A model generated the notes under the pieces. It was not told the DNA's origin. It worked only from the letters and a program-made list of their open reading frames with translations, and searched no databases. Below are positions 1 to 5,084 of a stretch of DNA of 7,413 nt, in pieces. Origin of the DNA: Kingella oralis (GTDB lineage: Bacteria > Pseudomonadota > Gammaproteobacteria > Burkholderiales > Neisseriaceae); NCBI GenBank assembly GCA_905373195.1, contig CAJPSG010000042.1:1-7413 (forward strand), in the 5' to 3' direction. Numbering within the stretch: position 1 is the stretch's first letter; every line of letters begins with the position of its first letter. The position numbers were made by a program, and so were the translations under genes.

Positions 1-660
1 CGCAGCAATCACAATGGCTTCGTCGCCGCTGTTAAAGAAAATATCGGCAACGGCGGCTTCGGGCAAGTCGGGGTATTGCAAGGCAGCTTCATGCACAACG
101 GTTTTGCCTTGCATCAGCAAGTCGTTTTTGGAGAGCGCGGCTTGGGCGAGCAGCAGGAAGGCGCGGCTGCGTTGGGCTTCGTCGGCGCTGGCTAGGGTTT
201 CTTTAAGCGTGCCAACGATGGTGGCGGTGTCGCCCAGCGCAAGGGCGCGCACCCATGCAAGGCGTTTTTGCGCTGCGCTGGGGTTGGGTTCAATTTTGCG
301 CCATTCTTGGTAGATGGCTTCGGCGATGGGGTAGTTATGCGTTTCTATGGCGATGTCCATGGCGCGTTCGGCAACATCGGAGCTTTTGGTTTGGTTGAGC
401 GTGTAGATGTATAAACCGAGGGCGGATTTTACGTCGCCTTTGGTGAGCGCCATTTCGGCGGAGGATAGGGCAAACAGGTCTTGGCTGCGCTTGCTGATTT
501 GCATCAGGCGTTGGTCTTCTTGGGCGCGTTCTGCTTTGTTGTATTTGTATTTGGGGGAGGGGCGATAGATGCGGCTGCTGTTGGTGGGCGCGGCGTTGAG
601 GTTGCCCGCAAAAGCAAAGGCTAGGGCAAGGGCGATAAGGGTTTGAGTGGTGCGTTGCAT
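1..660 (-). CDS. Exported helical repeat (TPR-like) protein, N-terminal part, cut by left window edge
   Basis: An open frame runs from ATG at 660 down to base 1 without a stop, giving 220 codons of the N-terminus; the stop lies outside the window. The start follows a weak Shine-Dalgarno AAGAGA (666-671) with a 5-nt gap. Residues 1-24 form a typical signal peptide: basic MQRTTQ, a hydrophobic core LIALALAFAFAG, then NLNAAP with a likely signal peptidase I site after LNA or NAA. There is no lipobox cysteine. The mature part opens with a short Pro/Ser/Tyr/Lys-rich linker (about residues 25-42) and then becomes alanine-rich amphipathic helices. Segments such as SSAEMALTKGDVKSALGLY and AERAMDIAIETHNYPIAEAI look like TPR-type helix pairs. 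I infer a periplasmic or outer-membrane-associated TPR protein; the specific role is unknown. Exported TPR proteins of this kind occur in Neisseriaceae, but I cannot name an orthologue with confidence. Confidence 0.8.
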   Translation of the reverse strand, partial: MQRTTQTLIALALAFAFAGNLNAAPTNSSRIYRPSPKYKYNKAERAQEDQRLMQISKRSQDLFALSSAEMALTKGDVKSALGLYIYTLNQTKSSDVAERAMDIAIETHNYPIAEAIYQEWRKIEPNPSAAQKRLAWVRALALGDTATIVGTLKETLASADEAQRSRAFLLLAQAALSKNDLLMQGKTVVHEAALQYPDLPEAAVADIFFNSGDEAIVIAA

Positions 661-777
661 ATTGTTCTCTTGTTGGCTTGGGATAACGGGCAGCGGACAA
701 ACGTGCTGCGGTTTCATTTGAAAGGGCGTAACTTTATCATTGTTTGCCAGATGGGGGAAAGGGCAGGGCGGCTCACT

Positions 778-826
778 GGGCTTTTCAGGCTGCCTATTGC
801 CAGCGCAGAGGCAGCCTGAAAAGCCC
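778..826. repeat. Perfect 18-bp inverted repeat made of two facing DUS copies
   Basis: The left arm 778-795 contains TTCAGGCTGCCT (784-795) and the right arm 809-826 contains AGGCAGCCTGAA (809-820). The arms pair without mismatch over 18 bp, extended by GGGC/GCCC outside the DUS, around a 13-nt loop (796-808). In Neisseriaceae such pairs often act as terminators, but here the hairpin sits between divergent genes where neither needs one, and there is no T-run at either side. DNA uptake is the safest assigned role. Confidence 0.9.
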
Positions 827-856
827 TAAAATCCCCACCATCGCCACCATATCTAT

Positions 857-862
857 TACAAT
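857..862 (+). promoter_or_regulatory. Candidate -10 element for pncB
   Basis: TACAAT matches the sigma-70 -10 consensus at 5 of 6 bases and lies 32 bp before the pncB ATG. No acceptable -35 is visible at 16-18 bp spacing, so this promoter would need an activator or is misplaced. Confidence 0.3.
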
Positions 863-894
863 CCCCGCTTTCTCCCCAAATAAGAGGCGTTATC

Positions 895-2091
895 ATGCCC
901 ATTATTCAATCCCTGCTAGACACCGATTTATACAAATTCACCATGCTGCAAGTGGTGTTGCACCGCTTCCCCCAAGCGCATGGCGTGTACGAATTTCGCT
1001 GCCGCAACAAAGAAACCGTTTACCCGCTTGCCAGCATCATCCCCGAGCTGGAACAAGAGCTCAACGCCCTGTGCGAACTGCGCCTAAGCCAAGACGAGCT
1101 GGGCTATTTGCGCGGCTTACGGTTTATCAAATCCGATTTTCTGGATTATCTAGAACTCTTCCAGCTCAAACGCCGCTTCGTGAAAATCTGGGGCGACGAG
1201 CAAGGGCGGCTTAACATCCGCATTGAAGGCCCGATTATCCAAGCCATGTTTTTTGAGATTTACACTCTCGCGATTGTGAACGAGCTGTATTTCCGCCGCC
1301 TTGAAACGCCTGCCGTGTTGGAAGAAGGCGAGCGCCGTTTGCAAGAGAAAGTCCAATTGCTCAAAAAATACGACGCCCTGCAAGAGCCCGACGCGCCGCC
1401 GTTTCTGGTGTCTGATTTCGGCACACGCCGCCGCTACAACCTTGCCTGGCAGCGCCATGTCATCCAAACCTTCGTTCAGGCTGCCCCCGATATTGTGCGC
1501 GGCACCAGCAACGTTTACCTTGCCCGCGAACTCGGCATCACGCCCATTGGCACGATGGCGCATGAATTTTTGCAAGCGTTTCAATCGCTTGACGTGCGCT
1601 TGCGCGATTTTCAAAAAGCCGCGCTGGATGCGTGGGTGCACGAATATCGCGGCGACCTCGGCATCGCGCTCACCGATGTGGTGGGCATGGATGCCTTTTT
1701 GCGCGATTTTGACCTCTATTTCGCCAAGCTGTTTGACGGCTTGCGCCACGACAGCGGCGACCCCTATGTGTGGGGCGACAAAGCCTACGCGCACTACCAA
1801 AAGCTCAAAATCGATAGCCGCACCAAAATGCTCACGTTCAGCGACGGGCTGGATTTGGAACGCGCATGGGACTTGCACCAATACTTTAAAGGGCGCTTTA
1901 AAACCAGCTTCGGCATCGGCACCAACCTGACCAACGACATGGGACACGAGCCGCTGAACATCGTGTTGAAGCTGGTGGAATGCAACGGGCAATCGGTTGC
2001 CAAGCTGTCCGATAGCCCTGGTAAAACGCTCACGCAAAACAACACATTTCTTGCCTATTTGCGCCAAGTGTTTGATGTGAAAGACGAGTAA
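895..2091 (+). CDS. pncB: Nicotinate phosphoribosyltransferase PncB
   Basis: A 398-residue cytosolic enzyme of the Preiss-Handler NAD salvage pathway. It joins nicotinate to PRPP to give nicotinate mononucleotide, with ATP hydrolysis helping the reaction. The length is close to the ~400 residues of E. coli PncB, and the N-terminus [17 protein letters not shown] is the family's conserved opening. The segment [10 protein letters not shown] (173-182) and IGTMAHEF (218-225) are family signatures; His223 in the latter corresponds to the histidine that is transiently phosphorylated by [11 protein letters not shown] (283-290), FSDGLD (315-320) and [10 protein letters not shown] (339-348) form the phosphoribosyl and phosphate-binding part of the barrel. 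The start is supported by AAGAGG (882-887) 7 nt upstream. It is transcribed alone: it diverges from the TPR-like gene and converges with the Dcu transporter gene. The stop codon shares its last A with a DUS. A one-mismatch DUS (1475-1486) lies inside the gene and encodes part of VQAAP. Confidence 0.97.
   Translation: MPIIQSLLDTDLYKFTMLQVVLHRFPQAHGVYEFRCRNKETVYPLASIIPELEQELNALCELRLSQDELGYLRGLRFIKSDFLDYLELFQLKRRFVKIWGDEQGRLNIRIEGPIIQAMFFEIYTLAIVNELYFRRLETPAVLEEGERRLQEKVQLLKKYDALQEPDAPPFLVSDFGTRRRYNLAWQRHVIQTFVQAAPDIVRGTSNVYLARELGITPIGTMAHEFLQAFQSLDVRLRDFQKAALDAWVHEYRGDLGIALTDVVGMDAFLRDFDLYFAKLFDGLRHDSGDPYVWGDKAYAHYQKLKIDSRTKMLTFSDGLDLERAWDLHQYFKGRFKTSFGIGTNLTNDMGHEPLNIVLKLVECNGQSVAKLSDSPGKTLTQNNTFLAYLRQVFDVKDE
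1475..1486 (-). repeat. Intragenic near-DUS in pncB
   Basis: TTCAGGCTGCCC matches the reverse DUS at 11 of 12 bases; only the last base differs. It is read in the pncB frame as Val-Gln-Ala-Ala-Pro. A single copy without a facing partner. Confidence 0.6.
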
Positions 2092-2129
2092 GGCAGCCTG
2101 AAAACGGAGGAATTTATTTTCAGGCTGCC
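2091..2129. repeat. DUS hairpin directly after pncB (possible terminator)
   Basis: AGGCAGCCTGAA (2091-2102) begins on the last base of the pncB TAA. It faces a second copy ending in GCCG (2119-2130, 11 of 12). The arms 2092-2104 and 2117-2129 pair perfectly over 13 bp with a 12-nt loop. The position fits a pncB terminator of the DUS-hairpin kind, but the bases after the stem are not T-rich, so any termination would rest on the stem alone. Confidence 0.75.
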
Positions 2130-2163
2130 GATATGGGTTATGCCAACAGCCATCCTAAATAGG

Positions 2164-2203
2164 TTTTCAGGCTGCCTATCGCAAGTAGTAGGCAGCCTGA
2201 AAA
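2164..2203. repeat. DUS hairpin 2 of the pncB-dcu block
   Basis: TTCAGGCTGCCT (2166-2177) and AGGCAGCCTGAA (2190-2201) are both perfect. With flanking bases the arms 2164-2178 and 2189-2203 pair over 15 bp around a 10-nt loop. Orientation is the opposite of the pair after pncB: here the AGG ends of the DUS face the loop. Confidence 0.9.
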
Positions 2204-2210
2204 GCCAATA

Positions 2211-2314
2211 TATAGTCGTTCCACACAGTCTTATACAAGGCGGCGAGTCGCAGATAGTACAAGTAGTACAGCAAGACGAGCCAACGCTGTATAAGGCTGT
2301 GTGGAGCGACTATA
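2211..2314. mobile_element. Correia-like miniature inverted-repeat element (CREE/Nemis type), 104 bp
   Basis: The element starts with TATAGTCG and ends with CGACTATA. Its two ends form an inverted repeat of about 27 bp with 25 matches; both mismatches are T/C differences (positions 9 and 19 of the repeat) that still pair as G-U in RNA. The core holds GATAGTACAAGTAGTAC (2253-2269) followed by AGCAAGACGAGCCAACGC, which closely resembles the core of the short Neisseria Correia element (GACAGTACAAATAGTAC, then GGCAAGGCGAGGCAACGC, from memory). Its size also fits the short ~104-108 bp class. Outer TA dinucleotides are consistent with the TA target duplication of these elements. It encodes no transposase. 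The terminal repeats differ clearly from the Neisseria TATAGTGGATTAA type, so it would be a diverged family. Known relatives can bring outward promoters or RNase III processing sites; here only TATAAA (2311-2316) hints at a -10, without a good -35. Confidence 0.8.
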
Positions 2315-2357
2315 AAACGACAACGGCTCATCGCCAAAAACAATGCTTCAATGCTTC

Positions 2358-2420
2358 AAGGCAGCCTGAAAACGGGTTTGGTATCGTTGAAACACGCTTC
2401 ACTTACTTTCAGGCTGCCTT
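2358..2420. repeat. Wide-spaced DUS pair 3 of the pncB-dcu block
   Basis: AGGCAGCCTGAA (2359-2370) and TTCAGGCTGCCT (2408-2419) are both perfect. The arms 2358-2371 and 2407-2420 pair over 14 bp but enclose a 35-nt loop, much longer than the 8-13 nt of the others, so this may be two adjacent DUS rather than a working hairpin. Confidence 0.8.
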
Positions 2421-2458
2421 ACGCCGCCCAAGCCAATCCAACAATCATCCACAAAATA

Positions 2459-2496
2459 TTTTCAGGCTGCCTCACCGCATAGAGGCAGCCTGAAAA
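2459..2496. repeat. DUS hairpin 4 of the pncB-dcu block
   Basis: Perfect DUS copies at 2461-2472 (minus) and 2483-2494 (plus). The stem 2459-2473 with 2482-2496 pairs over 15 bp around an 8-nt loop, one of the tightest in the window. Confidence 0.9.
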
Positions 2497-2532
2497 GCAA
2501 AATGGAGCAGTAACAGTTCATCCAAAATAAAC

Positions 2533-2568
2533 TTTCAGGCTGCCTATCACGCAACAGGCAGCCTGAAA
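2533..2568 (-). terminator. DUS hairpin 5, likely terminator of the Dcu gene
   Basis: Perfect DUS copies at 2534-2545 (minus) and 2556-2567 (plus) form a 13-bp stem with a 10-nt loop. It begins 17 bp past the stop of the Dcu gene. In the minus-strand transcript the stem is followed by a fairly U-rich stretch (AGUUUAUUUUGG), which fits a weak rho-independent terminator. It could also stop antisense reading from pncB. Confidence 0.6.
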
Positions 2569-2585
2569 ACCATCCAGTCAATCCA

Positions 2586-3923
2586 TCATAACAGCATCTT
2601 CGCCAACGCCAGCTCAAACACCAAGCTAAACGCCAAGCTCAGCAAGCCTGGAATCATAAAGCTGTGATTGAAAATAAACTTACCAATTTTGGTTGTGCCC
2701 GTGGTATCAAAGTCAATCGCCGCAATAATCGGGCCATAGTTGGGCACAAAGAAATAACCGTTCACTGCCACAAACGTGCCAATAATAATCGGCGCAGGCA
2801 CGCCCAGCTTAATCGCGATGGGAAACAGCGTCGCCACCGTTGCCCCTTGGCTGTTTACCAACACTGAAAACACAAACAACGCCAAAGCAAACGTCCACGG
2901 CGCAGTGTTCACCAAGCCAGAAACCGTGTCTTTCAGCATCGCCATGTGCGCGTGCATCAGCGTGTCGCCCAGCCAAGCAATGCCCAAAATCGCAATCACC
3001 GCGCGCATCCCCGCATGGAACACCGAGCCTTTGGTAACCGCATGGTTATCAGGTTTGCAAAACCACAAAATCAACGCACCCGCCGAGAGCATCACAATTT
3101 CAATCGTATGCGCCATGCCCAAAGGCTTCATTGCGCCCGTAGCATCCGCAAAAGCGGGGCGCAGCGACGGCATCATCCCCATCACCACCACCAGCAGCGA
3201 AGCCGCCAAGAAAATGCCCAGCGACAATTTCGCATTTTTGCCCACCACAATCTTGTCGTCCGTATCCGTTTCCGCTGCCGCAAATTCCGCCGCGTATTCA
3301 GGGTCTTGCAAACGACGTTGGTATTCAGGGTCGTCTTTCAACTCCTTGCCCAGCTTGTTCACAATCACGCACGCCAAACCAATCCCCAACACAGTAGAAG
3401 GAATGGTAACCATCAACACATCGCCCAAATGAATCCCCTGCGGCTCCAAATACGCCACCGTTGCCACCACCGCCGCCGCAATCGGGCTGGCAATAATCGC
3501 AAATTGCGACGCAATCACCGCCATAGACAGCGGACGCTCGGGGCGGATGCCATTGCGGCGGCTCACTTCCGCAATCACAGGCAGCACCGAATACGCCACG
3601 TGCCCCGTGCCCGCCATCACGGTAAACAAATAAGTAACCATCGGCGCAATAAACGTGATGTGCTTGGGATTGCGGCGCAAAATGCGCGTTGCCACTTTAA
3701 TCATATAATCCAAACCGCCTGATGCCTGCATCGCCGCCGCCGCAGACACCACCGCCATAATCATCAGCATCACATCAATCGGCGGGCTGGTGGGCTGCAA
3801 ACCAAAACCAAAGGTGAGCACCGCCAAGCCCAAGCCGCCAAACACGCCCAAGCCAATGCCGCCCACTTGCGCGCCCACCAAAATACACAGCAACACAATC
3901 GCAAATTGAATCGCGAACAACAT
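2586..3923 (-). CDS. Anaerobic C4-dicarboxylate transporter, Dcu family (DcuA/DcuB type)
   Basis: A 445-residue inner-membrane carrier that exchanges or takes up fumarate, malate, aspartate and succinate, classically during fumarate respiration. E. coli DcuA has 433 and DcuB 446 residues. Hydrophobic segments fill residues 1-190 and 233-445, separated by a charged loop (about 190-232, [19 protein letters not shown] then an acidic stretch). Family motifs include GGLGL (29-33), [10 protein letters not shown] (65-74), LRRNPKHIT (82-90), [12 protein letters not shown] (104-115), IRPERP (126-131), [10 protein letters not shown] (144-153), GIAWLGDT (314-321) and [14 protein letters not shown] (409-422). 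The N-terminus and the NSQ and NHSF regions look more like DcuB, while the DDPEYQRRL loop and IAWLGDT look more like DcuA, so I give no letter. The region usually reading LPTYPS reads VPNYGP here (394-399). GGAG (3933-3936) lies 9 nt before the ATG. It converges with pncB and diverges from trxA. Confidence 0.93.
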   Translation of the reverse strand: MLFAIQFAIVLLCILVGAQVGGIGLGVFGGLGLAVLTFGFGLQPTSPPIDVMLMIMAVVSAAAAMQASGGLDYMIKVATRILRRNPKHITFIAPMVTYLFTVMAGTGHVAYSVLPVIAEVSRRNGIRPERPLSMAVIASQFAIIASPIAAAVVATVAYLEPQGIHLGDVLMVTIPSTVLGIGLACVIVNKLGKELKDDPEYQRRLQDPEYAAEFAAAETDTDDKIVVGKNAKLSLGIFLAASLLVVVMGMMPSLRPAFADATGAMKPLGMAHTIEIVMLSAGALILWFCKPDNHAVTKGSVFHAGMRAVIAILGIAWLGDTLMHAHMAMLKDTVSGLVNTAPWTFALALFVFSVLVNSQGATVATLFPIAIKLGVPAPIIIGTFVAVNGYFFVPNYGPIIAAIDFDTTGTTKIGKFIFNHSFMIPGLLSLAFSLVFELALAKMLL

Positions 3924-3959
3924 GATAATCCACTCCGATTTGTAAACAAACGATAACGC

Positions 3960-3987
3960 ATTTTAACACTTATCCGCAGTTTGAAAA
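3960..3987 (-). promoter_or_regulatory. Candidate promoter of the Dcu gene
   Basis: On the minus strand TAAAAT (3960-3965) matches the -10 consensus at 5 of 6 bases, with TTTTCA (3982-3987) 16 bp upstream matching -35 at 4 of 6. Between this and the ribosome-binding site lies a palindrome-like TTTGTAAACAAA (3939-3950). I see no clear FNR or CRP box. Confidence 0.4.
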
Positions 3988-4002
3988 GCCCAAGCCCAGC
4001 CA

Positions 4003-4014
4003 AGGCAGCCTGAA
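4003..4014 (+). repeat. Single DUS between the Dcu gene and trxA
   Basis: One perfect AGGCAGCCTGAA without a facing partner, in the divergent regulatory region. An uptake role only is inferred. Confidence 0.85.
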
Positions 4015-4022
4015 ATCACATT

Positions 4023-4038
4023 CCTATATACCTATATA
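4023..4038. repeat. Short tandem repeat, 2 x CCTATATA
   Basis: Two exact 8-bp units stand side by side in the divergent Dcu-trxA region, giving a locally AT-rich, easily melted spot. Either TATATA could serve as a -10, but no fitting -35 is present. Confidence 0.5.
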
Positions 4039-4082
4039 GCGCGCCCAAACACTATTTCGCAAATAACCAAAAGCAATCCCCC

Positions 4083-4111
4083 TTGAAATCCCATCCACAA
4101 AGCCTTATCTT
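4083..4111 (+). promoter_or_regulatory. Candidate promoter of trxA
   Basis: TTGAAA (4083-4088) matches -35 at 5 of 6 bases and TATCTT (4106-4111) matches -10 at 4 of 6, with a 17-bp spacer. Transcription would start near 4118, leaving a leader of roughly 28 nt before the trxA ATG. Confidence 0.45.
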
Positions 4112-4133
4112 TGCAGCCTTAACCACCCCGAAT

Positions 4134-4138
4134 AAGGA
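4134..4138 (+). promoter_or_regulatory. Ribosome-binding site that fixes the trxA start
   Basis: AAGGA lies 7 nt before ATG 4146. An in-frame ATG at 4083 has no such site, overlaps the likely -35 and would add 21 residues absent from other thioredoxins. Confidence 0.75.
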
Positions 4139-4145
4139 AAACAAA

Positions 4146-4475
4146 ATGAGCGACAAAATTGTTTATGTAACCGATGCCACCTTTGAAGCCGAAGTGCTGC
4201 AATCATCCCTCCCCGTATTGCTGGATTTTTGGGCACCTTGGTGCGGGCCTTGCAAAATGATAGCCCCCATTCTTGACCAGCTTGCCGAAGAGTATGACGG
4301 CAAAGTGAAAATCGCCAAAATGAATGTGGATGAAAACCAAAACGTGCCCGCCCAATTTGGCATTCGCGGCATCCCCACCATGATTATCTTTAAAGACGGC
4401 AAAAACGTTGCCAACAAAGTGGGTGCATTGGCCAAGCCACAGCTTGAAGCCTTCTTAAACGCATCACTTGCCTAA
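4146..4475 (+). CDS. trxA: Thioredoxin 1 (TrxA)
   Basis: A 109-residue cytosolic protein-disulfide reductase, the usual bacterial thioredoxin length. It passes electrons from thioredoxin reductase to ribonucleotide reductase, peroxiredoxins, methionine sulfoxide reductases and others. The active site WCGPC is at residues 32-36 (Cys33 and Cys36). The buried acid is Asp27 in LLDFWAPW, and the conserved cis-proline is Pro77 in GIRGIPT, followed by the MIIFKDGK strand-turn. The C-terminal helix ends FLNASLA. No signal peptide is present, so this is the cytosolic form. The start at 4146 is chosen on the AAGGA site and family length. The gene stands alone: it diverges from the Dcu gene and is closed by a DUS-type hairpin at 4511-4549. 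Confidence 0.97.
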   Translation: MSDKIVYVTDATFEAEVLQSSLPVLLDFWAPWCGPCKMIAPILDQLAEEYDGKVKIAKMNVDENQNVPAQFGIRGIPTMIIFKDGKNVANKVGALAKPQLEAFLNASLA

Positions 4476-4510
4476 CACAACAAAAACCGAAACACACACA
4501 TCAACATAAA

Positions 4511-4549
4511 AGGTAGCCTGAAAACGCTATTTCACGTTTCAGGCTGCCT
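4511..4549 (+). terminator. DUS-derived terminator of trxA, one arm altered
   Basis: The left arm AGGTAGCCTGAAA (4511-4523) carries a DUS with one substitution (C to T at position 4). The right arm TTTCAGGCTGCCT (4537-4549) carries a perfect one. They pair over 13 bp with a single G-U, around a 13-nt loop, and the stem is followed by CTCTTTAATT, a weak U-tract. It begins 35 bp after the trxA stop. Confidence 0.7.
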
Positions 4550-4588
4550 CTTTAATTACGAGCAGAACAGGGCAAGCCAACCGCCCAC

Positions 4589-4617
4589 AAAAAAACCGCG
4601 CCCATCAGGGCACGGTT
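4589..4617 (-). terminator. Rho-independent terminator of the tRNA unit
   Basis: On the minus strand a 10-bp stem (4608-4617 with 4594-4603, one G-U pair) with a tight UGAU loop is followed by an unbroken run of seven T (4589-4595, the last two in the stem). It starts 8 bp after the CCA end of tRNA-Asp. Confidence 0.9.
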
Positions 4618-4624
4618 CAAATTT

Positions 4625-4701
4625 TGGCGCGGTGGACGGGGCTCGAACCCGCGACCACCGGCGTGACAGGCCGGTACTCTAACCAACTGAGCTACCACCG
4701 C
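4625..4701 (-). tRNA. tRNA-Asp (anticodon GUC)
   Basis: A 77-nt tRNA read on the minus strand from 4701 to 4625. The acceptor stem GCGGTGG/CCACCGC pairs perfectly, followed by discriminator G and an encoded CCA (4625-4627). The D-arm begins GCTCAG after T8-A9. The anticodon loop CTGTCAC carries GTC on a CCGGC/GCCGG stem, and the T-arm reads GCGGG-TTCGAGC-CCCGT. It lies 42 bp downstream of tRNA-Val and ahead of a strong terminator. Confidence 0.97.
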
Positions 4702-4743
4702 GCAATCAATTGCTAATAATTACAAAAGCAACCGATAAAAAAA

Positions 4744-4819
4744 TGGTGGGTGATGACGGAGTCGAACCGCCGACATTCTGCTTGTAAGGCAGACGCTCTA
4801 CCAACTGAGCTAATCACCC
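4744..4819 (-). tRNA. tRNA-Val (anticodon UAC)
   Basis: A 76-nt tRNA read on the minus strand from 4819 to 4744. The acceptor stem is GGGTGAT/ATCACCC with discriminator A and an encoded CCA (4744-4746). The anticodon loop CTTACAA carries TAC on a TCTGC/GCAGA stem, and the T-loop is TTCGACT. It is the first gene of a two-tRNA unit with tRNA-Asp. Confidence 0.97.
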
Positions 4820-4823
4820 ATTG

Positions 4824-4843
4824 CTTTCGCCGTTCAGCGAAAG
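4824..4843 (-). other. Leader hairpin before tRNA-Val
   Basis: A 7-bp stem CTTTCGC/GCGAAAG with a 6-nt loop lies between the tRNA promoter and the tRNA-Val 5' end, with only 4 nt between. It may guide RNase processing of the precursor. Confidence 0.5.
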
Positions 4844-4848
4844 TGCGC

Positions 4849-4877
4849 ATTAAACCAAAATCCGCCCTTGGGCGCAA
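4849..4877 (-). promoter_or_regulatory. Candidate promoter of the tRNA-Val-tRNA-Asp unit
   Basis: On the minus strand TTGCGC (4872-4877) and TTTAAT (4849-4854, 5 of 6 to the -10 consensus) are 17 bp apart. A GCGC discriminator follows the -10, as is usual for stringently controlled stable-RNA promoters. The -35 is weak (3 of 6). Confidence 0.5.
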
Positions 4878-5022
4878 GCGATATTTGTGGCGAGCCAAAT
4901 AACGCCATGAATATTGGGCGAAATATTTTTGCTGGGCGGTTTGGGGCGCGAAATGGCTTTTAGCTTCGCAACTCCGCTGCGCTACGCAGGCTGCCTATGG
5001 CTGGGTTTTTCCTTAACCAACC

Positions 5023-5051
5023 TTAACACCCCCACCATTCCGCGCTACAAT
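5023..5051 (+). promoter_or_regulatory. Promoter of ppc
   Basis: TTAACA (5023-5028) and TACAAT (5046-5051) each match sigma-70 consensus at 5 of 6 bases with the ideal 17-bp spacer. Transcription would begin near 5058, about 27 nt before the ATG. Confidence 0.65.
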
Positions 5052-5084
5052 CGCCCATCTTTTGCACTCAACCGAAAGCCTATC

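Larger units (their letters stand above)
661..894. other. Divergent intergenic region between the TPR-like gene and pncB
   Basis: This 234-bp stretch separates two divergent starts and must hold both promoters. The part next to the TPR-like gene shows only a weak minus-strand -10 candidate (TAAAGT, 731-736) and no convincing -35. The middle carries a perfect DUS hairpin (778-826). The pncB side has a -10-like TACAAT (857-862). Frames that stay open here run out of frame into pncB and have no coding character, so I call no gene. Confidence 0.6.
2092..2585. other. Non-coding convergent region packed with DUS pairs and a Correia-like element
   Basis: This 494-bp gap between the ends of pncB and the Dcu gene holds nine perfect and one near-perfect DUS (the first beginning on the pncB stop at 2091), arranged as five facing pairs. 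A 104-bp Correia-like element (2211-2314) sits between the second and third pairs. Frames across the block are open by chance and translate the repeats; none has a ribosome-binding site or protein character. I see no gene or RNA gene here. Confidence 0.8.
4820..5084. other. Divergent region between tRNA-Val and ppc
   Basis: It holds the tRNA promoter and leader hairpin on the minus strand and the ppc promoter on the plus strand. Between them is about 140 bp with a short hairpin CTGCG-CTA-CGCAG (4977-4989) running into a DUS remnant (CAGGCTGCCT, 4988-4997). I see no gene. Confidence 0.6.

Noticed and set aside
335..700. Minus-strand frame of 121 codons at the left
   Set aside because: Rich in Arg, Pro and Gln and out of frame with the better frame starting at 660, which has a clean signal peptide and runs to the window edge.
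744..1214. Plus-strand frame of 156 codons overlapping the pncB start
   Set aside because: It crosses the DUS hairpin and then reads pncB out of frame; arginine- and proline-rich shadow.
1150..2067. Long minus-strand frame of 305 codons opposite pncB
   Set aside because: It lies wholly within pncB in antisense. PncB has full-length family motifs, whereas the antisense protein shows no recognisable domain or ribosome-binding site.
2140..2493. Plus-strand frame of 117 codons after pncB
   Set aside because: It translates DUS pairs and the Correia-like element. The protein has no family character and no Shine-Dalgarno sequence.
2091..2568. CRISPR array
   Set aside because: The repeat is only 12 bp, appears in both orientations as facing pairs, and spacing is irregular (8 to ~150 bp). 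It is the uptake sequence seen all over the window.
2946..3722. Plus-strand frame of 258 codons opposite the Dcu transporter
   Set aside because: Very rich in His and Arg, the expected antisense image of a GC-biased membrane-protein gene.
4083..4145. Longer trxA start at ATG 4083
   Set aside because: It adds 21 residues not found in thioredoxins, has no ribosome-binding site and overlaps the likely -35; ATG 4146 has AAGGA at proper spacing.
4745..4819. A short minus-strand protein frame reading through the tRNA-Val gene
   Set aside because: The frame overlaps a complete cloverleaf tRNA with encoded CCA; no coding evidence.
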